A stretch of 64,000 nt of DNA, from assembly GCA_016702505.1 (NCBI GenBank), contig JADJDU010000001.1, forward strand, positions 558,001 to 622,000, in the 5' to 3' direction. Below, one piece after another: positions 8,635 through 17,568 of this stretch (within the stretch, counting starts at the first letter, position 1; every line of letters begins with the position of its first letter). The notes under the pieces are model-generated. The model worked only from the letters and a program-made list of their open reading frames with translations. It did not search any database and was not told the origin of the DNA. The translations under genes and the position numbers were made by a program. This DNA is from Microthrixaceae bacterium. GTDB taxonomy: Bacteria; Actinomycetota; Acidimicrobiia; Acidimicrobiales; Iamiaceae.

Positions 8635-9552
8635 GTGAACTGGTGGTGCGCCTCATCTGGCGAGGCGTGGACCTGGTCGTGGCAGACGCCCTACCTCGGC
8701 GCCCTAGTCATCCTGGCCGGTGTCGTCGGTGTGGCCGGGTGGTGGTCGACCCGGGGTCGTCACCAACCGTGGGCGCACACCACCCCCGAGCAGTGGAAGT
8801 CGGCTGCGGCCGCCCACGACCGAGAGGTCCACACGCTGGTGGCCGGCACCCCGAGGGGCCGGTCGGTGTCACTGGTGCTCGGGAGCATCGGGATGTGGCT
8901 GGTCATCGACTGGCCGTTGGCCAGCCTGGGTGCGGGGTACCTGGCCACCGCCCAGATGGCCCGCCAGATACTCATGGTCATGGTGGTGGCGCCCTTGCTC
9001 CTGTTCGCCATACCCCCGGCGCTGGCCATCGCCGCCGTCGGCTGGGGGAAGGCCCTGACCGTGCTGCGCTGGACGGCCCGACCACGCTTCGCCGTCCCGT
9101 TCGCGGCCCTCACCCTCATCGTGGTCAACACCCCCGCGGTGGTCGACCCGCTGTTGGCCAGCCCGTTCAGCTCGTTTCTGATGGACCTGGTGTGGACGCT
9201 GGCCGGATTCGCGCTGTGGATGCCGGTGCAGTGCCCACACCCAGGCGTGAAGCGACTCACCGGGCCGGCGGCGCTCGGCTACCTGATCGCCCAGTCCATC
9301 GTGCCGGTGCTGCCCGGGTTCTTCATGACCTGGGCCGACTACCCGATCTACGCCACCTACGAGTTGGCCCCCCGGGTGATCGAAGGCTTCGACGCCATCA
9401 CCGACCAGCAGACCGCCGCCGCCGTGCTCCAGGTGGGGGGCATGGTGTTGCTGTGGTTGCAGATCGGCTACCGCTTCCTCACCTGGGGCCACGCCCAGAT
9501 GGCCAACGACCAGCGAGGTTCACGATCCCTGTCGGGATCAGGACTCCGCTAA
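8635..9552 (+). CDS. CtaG-like cytochrome c oxidase assembly membrane protein
   Basis: 305 residues from GTG, with about seven hydrophobic membrane segments. The run YLATAQMARQILMVMVVAP aligns with the core of the caa3_CtaG family, where relatives usually have His residues (a HMxQH-like pattern); here those positions read AQMARQ. Position after PCuAC and SCO supports a role in copper insertion into cytochrome oxidase. The last residues (RGSRSLSGSGLR) run up to the edge of an intergenic repeat beginning at about 9556, so the C-terminal end may be recent. The family call is good; activity without the histidines is open. Confidence 0.8.
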   Translation: MNWWCASSGEAWTWSWQTPYLGALVILAGVVGVAGWWSTRGRHQPWAHTTPEQWKSAAAAHDREVHTLVAGTPRGRSVSLVLGSIGMWLVIDWPLASLGAGYLATAQMARQILMVMVVAPLLLFAIPPALAIAAVGWGKALTVLRWTARPRFAVPFAALTLIVVNTPAVVDPLLASPFSSFLMDLVWTLAGFALWMPVQCPHPGVKRLTGPAALGYLIAQSIVPVLPGFFMTWADYPIYATYELAPRVIEGFDAITDQQTAAAVLQVGGMVLLWLQIGYRFLTWGHAQMANDQRGSRSLSGSGLR

Positions 9553-9555
9553 GTG

Positions 9556-9787
9556 TCCTAGCGGATAGGTCCGGTCGTCGTCGCTACCAGGTTGACCAGA
9601 CCGAGGCTTCGCCTCGGTTTAACCATGCCGTGCTTATGGGTCGGTCCGCCTATAGGCGCACCTCCTAATCCTGGATCCGCCGGTCGGGGGCTCCGCCACA
9701 AATGGCTCTGCCCCCCTACCCTCGCCCGGTAGTGCTGCTTCAGCTCGTCACACAGCCGAACGAGTGGACCTATCCGCTCGGGTCCTT
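9556..9787 (-). repeat. Modular hairpin repeat, copy B (reverse orientation, shortened head)
   Basis: Read on the minus strand this copy matches the one at 12963-13332. It has the head remnant (9721-9765), the first hairpin (9686-9715), then directly the joint ...GACC-GGCGGATCCAGG, then the tail with the perfect stem CCGAGGC/GCCTCGG at 9601-9617 and the end motif GGACCTATCCGCTAGGA at about 9556-9572. About 80 bases carrying the middle hairpins of the full copy are missing. A second copy of the end motif, on the plus strand, is at 9768-9787. It fills the gap between the CtaG-like gene and trpF. Confidence 0.8.
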
Positions 9788-9847
9788 TGGCGGTTGAGTC
9801 GGGAATGGGCACGGGTCTGACCACCGACGCGACCTATCGTTGCTCGC

Positions 9848-10651
9848 GTGTTCGTGAAGATCTGCGGCATCACCCGAGAGGATGACGCTCTGCTGGCCCT
9901 GGCCATGGGGGCCGACGCGGTGGGCTTCGTGTTCGCGCCGTCCCGCCGCCAGGTCGCACCCGCCCTGGCCCGTGACATCGCCCGGCGCCTACCGCCCGAG
10001 GTGCTCACCGTCGGCGTCTTCCGAGACGAGGCACCGGCCCGGGTGGTCGACATCGTCAACTCCTCGGGTCTCAAGGCCGCTCAGCTTCACGGCCACGAAT
10101 CCACCGAAGACGTGGCCTTCGTGGCCGAGCGGGTCCCGTGGGTGATCAAGGCGTTCGGGGCCAACGATTCAGCCCGTGCCCGCGCCGATCGCTTCGGGGC
10201 CACCGCGGTTCTGCTCGATGCCGTCGAACCCGGATCGGGTCAGACCTTCGACTGGAACCTGGCCGCCCGGCACCGTCGGGAACACCCGAGCCAGCGGCTG
10301 TTGTTGGCCGGTGGTCTTACCCCCGACAACGTGGCCGAGGCCATCGCCACCGTCCGGCCGTGGGGGGTAGATGTGTCCACCGGCGTAGAGGCCGAACACG
10401 GTGGGCCCGGGGTCAAAGATGCCCGCAGGGTCATGGCCTTCGTGGAGCGGGCCAAAGCGGCGGGGGCCGACCTGCCCGAAGATCTGGACGCCGACCTTCC
10501 CCCCATGCCTTACGACTGGATGAACGACGACCATGGCGACCACGGCGCCCGAGTCGTTCGCGATGGCCACGGAACCAATGCCGGGGGGATGCCCGGCGGG
10601 GTCCAAGGCGAGTTCATCGACGCCGAAGACCTGGGCTGGGAGGCGATGTGA
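9848..10651 (+). CDS. trpF: Phosphoribosylanthranilate isomerase TrpF with C-terminal extension
   Basis: TrpF isomerises phosphoribosylanthranilate to CdRP. The core (residues 1 to about 205) shows KICGITREDDALLAL with the catalytic Cys, VGFVFAPSRRQV, AAQLHGHES, LLDAVEPGSGQTFDW with the catalytic Asp, and GLTPDNVAEA plus GVDVSTGVE. The protein is 267 residues, about 55 longer than usual. The extra acidic tail (LPEDLDADLPPMPYDWMNDDHGD onward, in part) has no known motif. The GTG start places KICGIT at residues 3-8 as expected. Confidence 0.93.
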   Translation: MFVKICGITREDDALLALAMGADAVGFVFAPSRRQVAPALARDIARRLPPEVLTVGVFRDEAPARVVDIVNSSGLKAAQLHGHESTEDVAFVAERVPWVIKAFGANDSARARADRFGATAVLLDAVEPGSGQTFDWNLAARHRREHPSQRLLLAGGLTPDNVAEAIATVRPWGVDVSTGVEAEHGGPGVKDARRVMAFVERAKAAGADLPEDLDADLPPMPYDWMNDDHGDHGARVVRDGHGTNAGGMPGGVQGEFIDAEDLGWEAM

Positions 10652-10912
10652 GCCCCAGCCGACGTGACACGTCGCGTCACCCCCGGCTCCGCTGGTTCGC
10701 ACAGGTGGCTGGCCACGGGCGGCGCACGGCCTGACCCGGCCCCGGCCGGGTCGCTTCGTGTCGCGTCCACAGGACCCGACCCGACGTCGGACCGTCACCG
10801 TTAGCGGCGGACCGGTTCGTCTCACACCTCGGCTTGACCGGGGCGTGCCCGTCTGGTCGGCTCGCTGTGGGCCATCCCCTGATCCAGCCCAACGTCGTCG
10901 AGGAAGGTCCTC
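10652..10912. other. trpF-trpB intergenic region with a GC-rich hairpin
   Basis: 261 bases without a gene. A near-perfect palindrome GACCCGGCC/GGCCGGGTC lies at 10733-10752, about 80 bases after the trpF stop. It could be a terminator or attenuator-like stem; no T run follows, as is usual at this GC content. I see no leader peptide rich in Trp codons. The trpB start is preceded by GAGGAAGG. trpB-trpA may therefore have their own promoter here. Confidence 0.45.
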
Positions 10913-12154
10913 ATGTCCGAACCGAACCAACCCGAGCCGGGACATTCGTTCCCGGAACCCCAAAACGTGACCAGCCCGTTCCCGGACTCGATCATGGGAG
11001 AACCCGATGCCGGCGGCCGGTTCGGTCGTTTCGGCGGGCGTTTCGTGCCCGAGACGCTCATGCCAGCATGCATCGAGCTGGACGCGGCCTTTCGTGACGC
11101 GTGGGCCGACCCCGAGTTTCGATCCGAGCTCGACGGGCTGCTGACCGACTACGCCGGTCGACCGTCACCGCTCACCGAGTGCCATCGCCTGTCGGCCGAG
11201 CTCGGTGTACGGGTCCTGCTCAAGCGGGAAGACCTGAACCACACCGGGTCCCACAAGATCAACAACGTGCTGGGCCAGGCGCTGCTCACCAAACGGATGG
11301 GCAAGAAGCGCCTGGTAGCTGAGACCGGCGCCGGCCAACACGGCGTTGCCACCGCCACCGCCGCCGCCCTGATGGGGTTCGAGTGCACCGTCTACATGGG
11401 CGAGGTGGACATGGAACGCCAGAAGCTCAACGTGTTCAGGATGCGCCTGCTCGGCGCCGAGGTGAAACCAGCTTCCTCGGGTAGCCGCACCCTCAAGGAC
11501 GCGGTCAACGAAGCCATGCGTGACTGGGTGGCCACGGTGGAGACCAGCCACTACTGCCTCGGCTCGGTCATGGGCCCGCATCCGTACCCGTGGATGGTGC
11601 GTGAGCTTCACCGCGTGTTGGGTGCTGAGGCCCGCGAACAGTCCCGGACCCTGCTGGGAGGATCTGACCCCGACGTGGTGGTGGCCTGTGTCGGCGGGGG
11701 ATCCAACGCCGCGGGGATCTTCTCGGGATTCGCCGACACCACCGCCGAGCTGGTCGGGGTCGAACCGGCCGGAGGTGCCGCGGTCGGGGCGGGCGTGCCC
11801 GGCGTGGTACACGGGATGGCGTCGTTCCTGATGCAAGACGAGTGGGGTCAGGTCGAAGAAGCACACTCGATCTCCGCCGGCCTCGACTATCCGGGAGTGG
11901 GCCCCGAACACGCCCACCTGGCCGACACCGGTCGGGCCACCTACCACCCGGTGACCGACGACGAAGTGATCAACGCCTTCCAGGTGTTGAGCCGTACCGA
12001 GGGGATCATCCCCGCTCTGGAACCGGCCCACGCCCTGGCCTGGGTGATCCGAGAAGCCCCGGCACTGGCCGGACGCACGGTGCTGGTGAACCTGTCGGGC
12101 CGGGGCGACAAGGACGTGGCCCAGATGATGGACATCTTGGAGGACAAGCTGTGA
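10913..12154 (+). CDS. trpB: Tryptophan synthase beta subunit TrpB
   Basis: TrpB condenses indole with serine using pyridoxal phosphate. The 413-residue protein carries LLKREDLNHTGSHKINN with the PLP lysine at residue 115, LVAETGAGQHGVATA, the phosphate loop CVGGGSNAAGIF, and the C-terminal NLSGRGDKD. It is a standard TrpB1 (GAGQHG, HTGSHK), not the TrpB2 form. The first 35 residues are a Pro-rich extension before GGRFGRFGGRFVPETL. Its stop overlaps the trpA GTG start by four bases (GTGA), indicating translational coupling and a TrpA2B2 complex. Confidence 0.97.
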   Translation: MSEPNQPEPGHSFPEPQNVTSPFPDSIMGEPDAGGRFGRFGGRFVPETLMPACIELDAAFRDAWADPEFRSELDGLLTDYAGRPSPLTECHRLSAELGVRVLLKREDLNHTGSHKINNVLGQALLTKRMGKKRLVAETGAGQHGVATATAAALMGFECTVYMGEVDMERQKLNVFRMRLLGAEVKPASSGSRTLKDAVNEAMRDWVATVETSHYCLGSVMGPHPYPWMVRELHRVLGAEAREQSRTLLGGSDPDVVVACVGGGSNAAGIFSGFADTTAELVGVEPAGGAAVGAGVPGVVHGMASFLMQDEWGQVEEAHSISAGLDYPGVGPEHAHLADTGRATYHPVTDDEVINAFQVLSRTEGIIPALEPAHALAWVIREAPALAGRTVLVNLSGRGDKDVAQMMDILEDKL

Positions 12155-12960
12155 CCCTCGACCTTCCCCCTGTGGCCGAGCTGGACCCCGGCCCCCTCGA
12201 AGTGCACCTGCGAGCCCGACGAGAAGCTGGTGCCAAGTTGTTGGTTCCCTACCTCACCGGCGGCCTGGGCAACTGGACAGAGGTGGTACGGGCCGTGGCT
12301 GACGCCGGGGCCGACACCGTGGAGATCGGTATCCCGTTCTCCGACCCGGTGATGGACGGCCCGACCATCCAGGCTGCATCGGAACGGGCGCTGGCCGAGG
12401 GGACCACCCCCGAGACCGTGTTCAGCGGTCTCAGAGGCATCGATGCAGGGGTACCGGTCCTGGCCATGACCTACTACAACCTCGTGTTCCACATGGGAGA
12501 CGAACGCTTCGCCGGAGAGATGGCCGAAGCCGGGTTCAGCGGGATGATCCTTCCCGACGTTCCCATGGAGGAGCAGGGTCCGTGGCGGGCCGCGGCCGAC
12601 GAGGCCGGGATCGAGACCGTGTTGTTGGCCGGTCCGATCACCCCAGACGACCGGTTGCAGGCCGTATGTGACCGTTCCCGCGGTTACGTCTACGGGGTGA
12701 ACCTCATGGGTGTGACCGGTGAACGGGCTTCTCTGGGGGAACAGGCCGCTCGGCTGGCCGGACGCCTGAAGGCGGCCACCGACAAGCCGGTCCTGATGGG
12801 TTTCGGGGTGTCCACCCCCGAGCAGGCCGTGGAGGTGGCCGAGGTCAGCGACGGTGTGATCGTGGGAACGGCCCTGGTGAGGCGCCTGCTCGACGGCGGT
12901 GGTGCCGATGAAGCGCACCGCTTCATCTCAGACCTCCGTCGGGCCCTCGACGACACCTGA
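12151..12960 (+). CDS. trpA: Tryptophan synthase alpha subunit TrpA
   Basis: TrpA releases indole from indole glycerol phosphate and channels it to TrpB. From the GTG at 12151 the protein is 269 residues. VEIGIPFSDPVMDGPTIQ contains the catalytic pair Glu58 and Asp69 (equivalent to Glu49 and Asp60 of E. coli). YVYGVNLMGVTGER and MGFGVSTPEQ complete the barrel's phosphate site. The frame is open much further upstream inside trpB, but the 4-base overlap with the trpB stop fixes the start. A repeat region starts immediately after the stop. Confidence 0.96.
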   Translation: MTLDLPPVAELDPGPLEVHLRARREAGAKLLVPYLTGGLGNWTEVVRAVADAGADTVEIGIPFSDPVMDGPTIQAASERALAEGTTPETVFSGLRGIDAGVPVLAMTYYNLVFHMGDERFAGEMAEAGFSGMILPDVPMEEQGPWRAAADEAGIETVLLAGPITPDDRLQAVCDRSRGYVYGVNLMGVTGERASLGEQAARLAGRLKAATDKPVLMGFGVSTPEQAVEVAEVSDGVIVGTALVRRLLDGGGADEAHRFISDLRRALDDT

Positions 12961-12962
12961 CC

Positions 12963-13332
12963 GATCAGACTTGGCTTGTGCTCGATTCTCCCTGGTCACC
13001 CAGGCGAATTCGGCTTTCTCAGCGGCCACCATCTGTTCGGTTGTCTGATGATCTGGAGCGGGGGGACAAGAGCGGGGGTTCGGGGGGCAGAGCCCTTTGT
13101 GGCGGAGCCCCCGACCTGCGGAGATCGGCTTTGCCGGTCGTAGCAGCGAAGACGTCGGCCTGTCAGGCCGGCAACCCAACTCCGCCGGAAGGCTCTGCCT
13201 TTCGGCGGATCCAGGCCTAGGAGGTGAGCCGATAGGCGAGCCGACCCATAAGCACGGCATGGCTAAACCGAGGCGAAGCCTCGGTCTGGTCAACCTGGTA
13301 GCGACGACGATCGGACCTATCCGCTAGGACCC
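12963..13332 (+). repeat. Modular hairpin repeat, copy C (most complete copy)
   Basis: This copy has a head (12963-13080), then a series of stems: GGGGGCAGAGCC...GGCGGAGCCCCC near 13085-13115; GATCGGC-TTT-GCCGGTC; GTCGGCCTG-T-CAGGCCGGC; and CCGCCGGAAGGC...TTTCGGCGG. The tail contains the perfect stem CCGAGGC-GAA-GCCTCGG at 13268-13284 and ends in GGACCTATCCGCTAGGACC. The head and stems match 35876-36138 at roughly four of five bases by eye; the tail matches 9556-9660 (reversed) and 14858-14932. It separates the converging trpA and a lipoprotein gene. Small open frames within it are not conserved as protein. Confidence 0.88.
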
Positions 13333-13337
13333 TTAGA

Positions 13338-13925
13338 TCAGGTGGGGCTGAAGATGGCTCCGGTGACCACCCAGGAGCCGTCGATCTGCTTCATGTTGAA
13401 CTGGATGGTGCCGGGGTCGCCTCGGAACAGACACGACGACTGGCCGAACTCGCCGGTGTTGCACTTGTTGTAGAGCTGGTAGTCGCCAGGGGCAGCGGCG
13501 AAGACGCCATCAACGGCGATCGGCTCGGCCACGGTTCCGGCCGCCACCCGATCTCCGGCCTTCCATGCCGCATACAGAGCGTCGGCGGCCTGTTGTGGTT
13601 CGGGCGTGCCAGCCGGGCCGGGGACCGTGTCACCGGTAGGTGGGGTGGTCGGGGTCGACGCGGTGGTGGTTGGGCCACCGGTGGTCGGCACCGCCGTGGC
13701 GGCATCGCCGATCTGGGCCGTCACCTCGGGACCGGCGTCGGCGTCGTTCGTGGCGTCATCAGCGGTGCAGCCAGTGAAGGCCGTCAACGTCAGGCCGCCG
13801 ACCATCAGGACCATGGGGACGCGGCCCACAAGGTGTCGGGCGACCCGACCCGACCCGATCCGGCCGAACAGATGGCGATTCACGTGGATGTTCATGACGT
13901 GTCGACGGTAGTGGCCGGCGACCAA
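13338..13925 (-). CDS. Secreted lipoprotein, unknown function
   Basis: 195 residues. After a basic start (an ATG at residue 11, position 13895, is an alternative) there is a hydrophobic segment, VPMVLMVGGLTLTAFTGC, with a possible lipobox Cys at residue 53. A Thr/Pro/Gly-rich linker follows. The C-terminal globular part of about 90 residues begins PQQAADALYAAWKAGDR and contains two Cys (KCNTGEFGQSSCLF) that could form a disulfide. It ends in SWVVTGAIFSPT, the pattern of small NTF2-like or DUF4878-like secreted domains; I would not name it more exactly. Confidence 0.7.
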   Translation of the reverse strand: MVAGHYRRHVMNIHVNRHLFGRIGSGRVARHLVGRVPMVLMVGGLTLTAFTGCTADDATNDADAGPEVTAQIGDAATAVPTTGGPTTTASTPTTPPTGDTVPGPAGTPEPQQAADALYAAWKAGDRVAAGTVAEPIAVDGVFAAAPGDYQLYNKCNTGEFGQSSCLFRGDPGTIQFNMKQIDGSWVVTGAIFSPT

Positions 13926-13975
13926 CCTCGAAACGTCAGACCTCGCGACCGCGTGGACCTAGCCGACGCCGGAGC

Positions 13976-14626
13976 TCAATGCAGGTGGGTCTGGAAGAAG
14001 TCGACGGTTCTGGCCCAGGCCAGCTCGGCGGCCACGGGATCGTGGGCTGGCGGTCGGTCGGCCTCGGCGAACCAGTGGCCGGTACCGGCGTAGCGGTGGA
14101 AGTCGACACTGCGCCCGACCAGGCGTAGCTGCGCCTCTAGGTAGTTGACATCGTCCTCGGAGGTGAACTCGTCGTGTTCGGCGAAATGTCCCTGCACCGG
14201 GGCGCGCATCGGCTCGAAGTCGATGTCCTGGCTGCCGTAGTAGATGCTCACAGCACCGACCTGGTCGGCGAAGCGCGTCGCCGCCCACAGCGCCCACGAC
14301 GCCCCCATCGAAAAGCCGAGCACGCCGACGGGCCCATCTGAGGTGGCGGGCATGCGGGCCAGAGCGGTCAGCGACGACACCACCAGGCCCGCGGTCTGGT
14401 TGGGGTCGGTGGCGGCCAGCAGCGCCTCGGCCTCATCTGGGGTGGCAGCGGTCTGATCGCCGCCGTGGAGGTCGGGAGCCAGGGCTACGAAACCGGCATC
14501 GGCTAGGCGGTCACACACGGTGCGGAAGTAGGGGGTGAGGCCCCACCACGAGTGCAACACCAAGATGCCGGGGCCGTGGCCGGAATCAGGAGCCACCACG
14601 TAGCCGGTACCGGCCGATCCGCTCAC
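13976..14626 (-). CDS. Dienelactone hydrolase family alpha/beta hydrolase
   Basis: 216 residues, cytoplasmic, no signal peptide. The fold markers are GILVLHSWWGLTPYFR, the nucleophile elbow GFSMGAS with Ser106, the acid Asp152 in AEHDEF and the base His184 in GTGHWFAE. Classical dienelactone hydrolase uses Cys at the elbow; this protein has Ser, as in many related carboxylesterases of the family. The substrate cannot be read from the sequence. It is followed, further along the minus strand, by the lipoprotein gene at 13338. Confidence 0.87.
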   Translation of the reverse strand: MSGSAGTGYVVAPDSGHGPGILVLHSWWGLTPYFRTVCDRLADAGFVALAPDLHGGDQTAATPDEAEALLAATDPNQTAGLVVSSLTALARMPATSDGPVGVLGFSMGASWALWAATRFADQVGAVSIYYGSQDIDFEPMRAPVQGHFAEHDEFTSEDDVNYLEAQLRLVGRSVDFHRYAGTGHWFAEADRPPAHDPVAAELAWARTVDFFQTHLH

Positions 14627-14721
14627 TTCGCGTCCTCTCCCATCGCCGGTGGGCGGGGTGAGGATCGGTCAGGTCGGTGGGGATGGTGGGGTGGAGTTGC
14701 CACTGGCCGGCCTTGATCTGT

Positions 14722-14807
<86 letters not shown>

Positions 14808-14857
14808 GGGTGGTGCGAGGAGCCAGTCTAGAGCCCCCGGCCGAGAGGTCACATCTC

Positions 14858-14932
14858 GACCATGGTCAACCGAGGCGAAGCCTCGGTCTGATCGACCTCG
14901 CAGCGACGATGATTGGTCCTATTCGCTAGGAC
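14858..14932 (+). repeat. Modular hairpin repeat, copy E (tail module only)
   Basis: The sequence CATGGTCAACCGAGGCGAAGCCTCGG... matches the tail of copy C, with the perfect stem CCGAGGC-GAA-GCCTCGG at 14870-14886 and the end motif TCCTATTCGCTAGGACC. The head hairpins are absent. It lies between tRNA-Leu and bcp. Confidence 0.8.
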
Positions 14933-14955
14933 CTTCAGGCCAGTCCGGGGACCGA

Positions 14956-15420
14956 TCAGTCTCCGGCCAGGGCCTTCAACAGGTTCTTGGGGGTGTCCTT
15001 GGGGCTGATCTTGGGCCAGGCATGGCTGATCTTGCCGGTCTCGTCGATCAGGAACGCCGAGCGGATGATGCCGAAGTACTTCTTGCCGTACATCGACTTC
15101 TCACCCCAAACCCCGTAGGACTCGGCGGTGACATGGTCGGGATCGGACAGCAGGGTGAAGCCCAGGTCGTACTTGTCGCGGAATTTGGCCAGTTTGGCCG
15201 GGGCATCGGGGCTGATGCCCAAGATCACCGTGTCTCCGATGTCTCCGCTGATGTCTCGGAGCGCACATGACTGGGTGGTGCATCCCGGGGTGTCGGCCTT
15301 CGGGTAGAAGTACACGAGCACCTTTTGGCCCTTGAAAGCGGACAGGCGCACCTTGGTGTCGGTGTGGTCAGCCAGGTGGAACGCTGGCGCACGATCGCCA
15401 GCCGAGGGAGCATCAGCCAT
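14956..15420 (-). CDS. bcp: Peroxiredoxin of the Bcp/PrxQ family
   Basis: 154 residues, cytoplasmic thiol peroxidase. The active site YPKADTPGCTTQSC has the peroxidatic Cys47 and the resolving Cys52, the 2-Cys atypical PrxQ arrangement. FTLLSDPDH, AESYGVWGEKSMYGKKYFGIIRSAFLID and the length are standard for Bcp. Reduction is expected from thioredoxin. The gene lies just downstream of malQ on the minus strand (9-base gap), so the two may share a transcript. Confidence 0.95.
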   Translation of the reverse strand: MADAPSAGDRAPAFHLADHTDTKVRLSAFKGQKVLVYFYPKADTPGCTTQSCALRDISGDIGDTVILGISPDAPAKLAKFRDKYDLGFTLLSDPDHVTAESYGVWGEKSMYGKKYFGIIRSAFLIDETGKISHAWPKISPKDTPKNLLKALAGD

Positions 15421-15429
15421 GGCCTCACC

Positions 15430-17463
15430 CTAGGAGACCGGGCGGGCCCGGGTGGCCGACATGGCGTCTCCGACCGAGTTCGCCAGGGTGGACTCGCCGA
15501 GCGAATCCAGCGGTACCGGCAGCGGGATCCGCCAGTTCGGGTGCTGGTCGATGGTGCCGGGCACGTTCGGACGATGGACGGCACCAGCGAGGTCGTCCAG
15601 GGCCACGGTTGCCACCATGGCCGGAGATGCCGCCACCGCGGCTTGGGCAGCCACCACGATCTGGTCGGTGGCGGCGTCGTCAGGCGACGAAGCGGCCACC
15701 CTTAGTCGGTGTCGCAGTTCGTGGTCACCATCGGGGGGAATCGTGACTGCGGCGGCGTCGAGGTCTCGGAGGTCCGCTCCGCTCCACACCCCGGCGATGG
15801 TCGGCAGGTCGTGGGTGGTGACAGCGGCCATGGACTGAGCTGGCCAAGTGGACGGCGGCTGGTCCTCGAACCACAGCAGACGGGTCGACAGCACCCCCGC
15901 CTGCCCCAACACGTCTCGGACACCGGGCTCCACCGTTCCGAGATCCTCACCCACCACAATGGCCGCGGCCCGGGTGCTCTCGATGGCCAGCACGTGCAAC
16001 AGGTCCTGGTCGACGAAGTGGACGTATGCACCGCGGGAAGGCTCCATACCTGGCGGGATCCAGTACAGGCGGAACAAGCCCATCACGTGATCGACGCGCA
16101 GACCTCGGGCGTGGCGCAGCACGGTGCGCAGGGTTTCGGCGAAAGGCTGGTACCCGACTCCGTCGAGGCGCCGCGGAATGAACGGCGGCAGCCCCCAGTC
16201 CTGGCCGTCTCGGCCCAACGGGTCAGGCGGGGCGCCGATGCGGACCCCAGGCGCGATCAGGTCCTGCCATTCCCAGGCGTCGAAACCGTCAGGCGCGAAA
16301 CCCACGGCCAGGTCGGTCATGGTCAGCTTCTGGTCTAGGCACGTGCCAGCTAACGACAGTTGCTGATCGGCCAGCCATTGCAGCCAGCACCAGAACCTGA
16401 CCCGGTCCGACTCGGCATCGACCACTCGCCGAACCGCATCGGTCTGAGGTCGTTGCAGCTCGGCCGGCCACCGTGACCAGTCCGGTTGGCCCAGTCCGTC
16501 AGCAATGGTGCAGAAGGCTCCCCACCTCTCCAACGGCGCGCCGCCCCGGCGGCAGAACTGGTGGAACTCGATGCTGGGCCGGTCCTTGGTCGCGGCCCAA
16601 ACTGCCTCGAGAGCGCCACGCTTCACCGCCCACACCGCTGATCGGTCGATGGTCAACCAGCCCCGGCTATCGGTCTGGTGGTTCAGGGCCACTCCCTCGG
16701 ACCGCCATCGCCCGGCGTCTGCCAGATCTGCGAACCCGGGGACCGTGTCCAGATCGATCAGCATCGGGTCCAGCCAGCGGCGCGTGCTCGGGGAGTACGG
16801 GCTGTTGGGTGGGGATGGCGACGGGGTGGGAGCGTGCAGCGGATTCAGTCCCACCAGTCCCGCACCTCGACTTTGGGCCCACTCCACCAACACGGCCAGG
16901 TCGCCCAGATCACCGATCCCCCAACTCGTCGATCGGCGAGCCGCATACAGCTGGGCGGTGACACCCCAGACGCGCAGGTCGGGCGGAAGGTAACACCGCC
17001 CGGGCGAGACCAGCAGGGGGCGACCCACCCCCTGTTCATCCACCAACCGGTGGTACCCGACGGGTAGATCTACGGGAAGTTGCCAGGAACCGTCGCCACG
17101 AACCGTTGGATTCGGGTGCCCGCCGGCGCGCTCGACCTCCGATCCGTCCTCGAGCACCACCATCGATCCGCCCGGAACCGACCTCGGGGGTGATCCCGCG
17201 ATCATCACGATCGTGGCCGGCGGGACCGGCGGCCCTTCGATCCCCATGGCCACGTGCATCGCCTCGATCACATCGGCATCCACGGTCCTTTCCCGCCCGA
17301 AACCGTCGAAGAACCGAGGCTGCACGCCAGCCCAATCAGTTCCACTCAGGGCGGGGTCGAGTGACTTCACCTCCCCATGCTGCCCGCCCACCGAAGCGGC
17401 CGCGGTCGATGCCACGCCGTGCTCGATGAGGCGAGTCGCCCATCGGTTCGCCGATCGGCTCAC
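15430..17463 (-). CDS. malQ: 4-alpha-glucanotransferase MalQ (amylomaltase)
   Basis: A GH77 enzyme that transfers alpha-1,4-glucan segments in maltodextrin and glycogen metabolism. Diagnostic blocks are present: LRVDHVMGLFRLYWIP with the nucleophile Asp, VVGEDLGTVEP with the acid/base Glu, and TTHDLPTIAGVW with the third Asp. The upstream half has WGIGDLGDL and NPLHAPTPSPSPPNSPYSPSTR. The frame stays open to 17667, but that would overlap the plus-strand gene at 17569. A GTG at 17463, giving about 677 residues and starting just before NRWATRLIEHGVAS, is a reasonable choice but uncertain. No other glycogen genes are near. Confidence 0.9.
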   Translation of the reverse strand: MSRSANRWATRLIEHGVASTAAASVGGQHGEVKSLDPALSGTDWAGVQPRFFDGFGRERTVDADVIEAMHVAMGIEGPPVPPATIVMIAGSPPRSVPGGSMVVLEDGSEVERAGGHPNPTVRGDGSWQLPVDLPVGYHRLVDEQGVGRPLLVSPGRCYLPPDLRVWGVTAQLYAARRSTSWGIGDLGDLAVLVEWAQSRGAGLVGLNPLHAPTPSPSPPNSPYSPSTRRWLDPMLIDLDTVPGFADLADAGRWRSEGVALNHQTDSRGWLTIDRSAVWAVKRGALEAVWAATKDRPSIEFHQFCRRGGAPLERWGAFCTIADGLGQPDWSRWPAELQRPQTDAVRRVVDAESDRVRFWCWLQWLADQQLSLAGTCLDQKLTMTDLAVGFAPDGFDAWEWQDLIAPGVRIGAPPDPLGRDGQDWGLPPFIPRRLDGVGYQPFAETLRTVLRHARGLRVDHVMGLFRLYWIPPGMEPSRGAYVHFVDQDLLHVLAIESTRAAAIVVGEDLGTVEPGVRDVLGQAGVLSTRLLWFEDQPPSTWPAQSMAAVTTHDLPTIAGVWSGADLRDLDAAAVTIPPDGDHELRHRLRVAASSPDDAATDQIVVAAQAAVAASPAMVATVALDDLAGAVHRPNVPGTIDQHPNWRIPLPVPLDSLGESTLANSVGDAMSATRARPVS

Positions 17464-17568
17464 CCCCTCGACGCCTGGCCGCAGACGCAAAGGGACCGGC
17501 CCGGGGTCGCCGCATCCGTTTGGTTGACAAGGGCGTGCCCTACCCGCCAGGTCCCGTACACTCGCCGT

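Noticed and set aside
8643..9668. 341-codon frame on the plus strand overlapping the CtaG-like gene
   Set aside because: Gly/Arg/His-rich shadow of the membrane protein in another frame, running into the intergenic repeat.
10652..10912. Tryptophan attenuator or T-box before trpB
   Set aside because: A GC-rich hairpin is present, but no Trp-codon leader peptide or T-box core sequence is seen.
12928..13327. Several open frames of 60-120 codons on both strands between trpA and the lipoprotein gene, also recurring at 9558-9824 and 35951-36180
   Set aside because: They are frames across the modular repeat; copies differ by indels that break the frame, and there are no ribosome binding sites or protein-like conservation.
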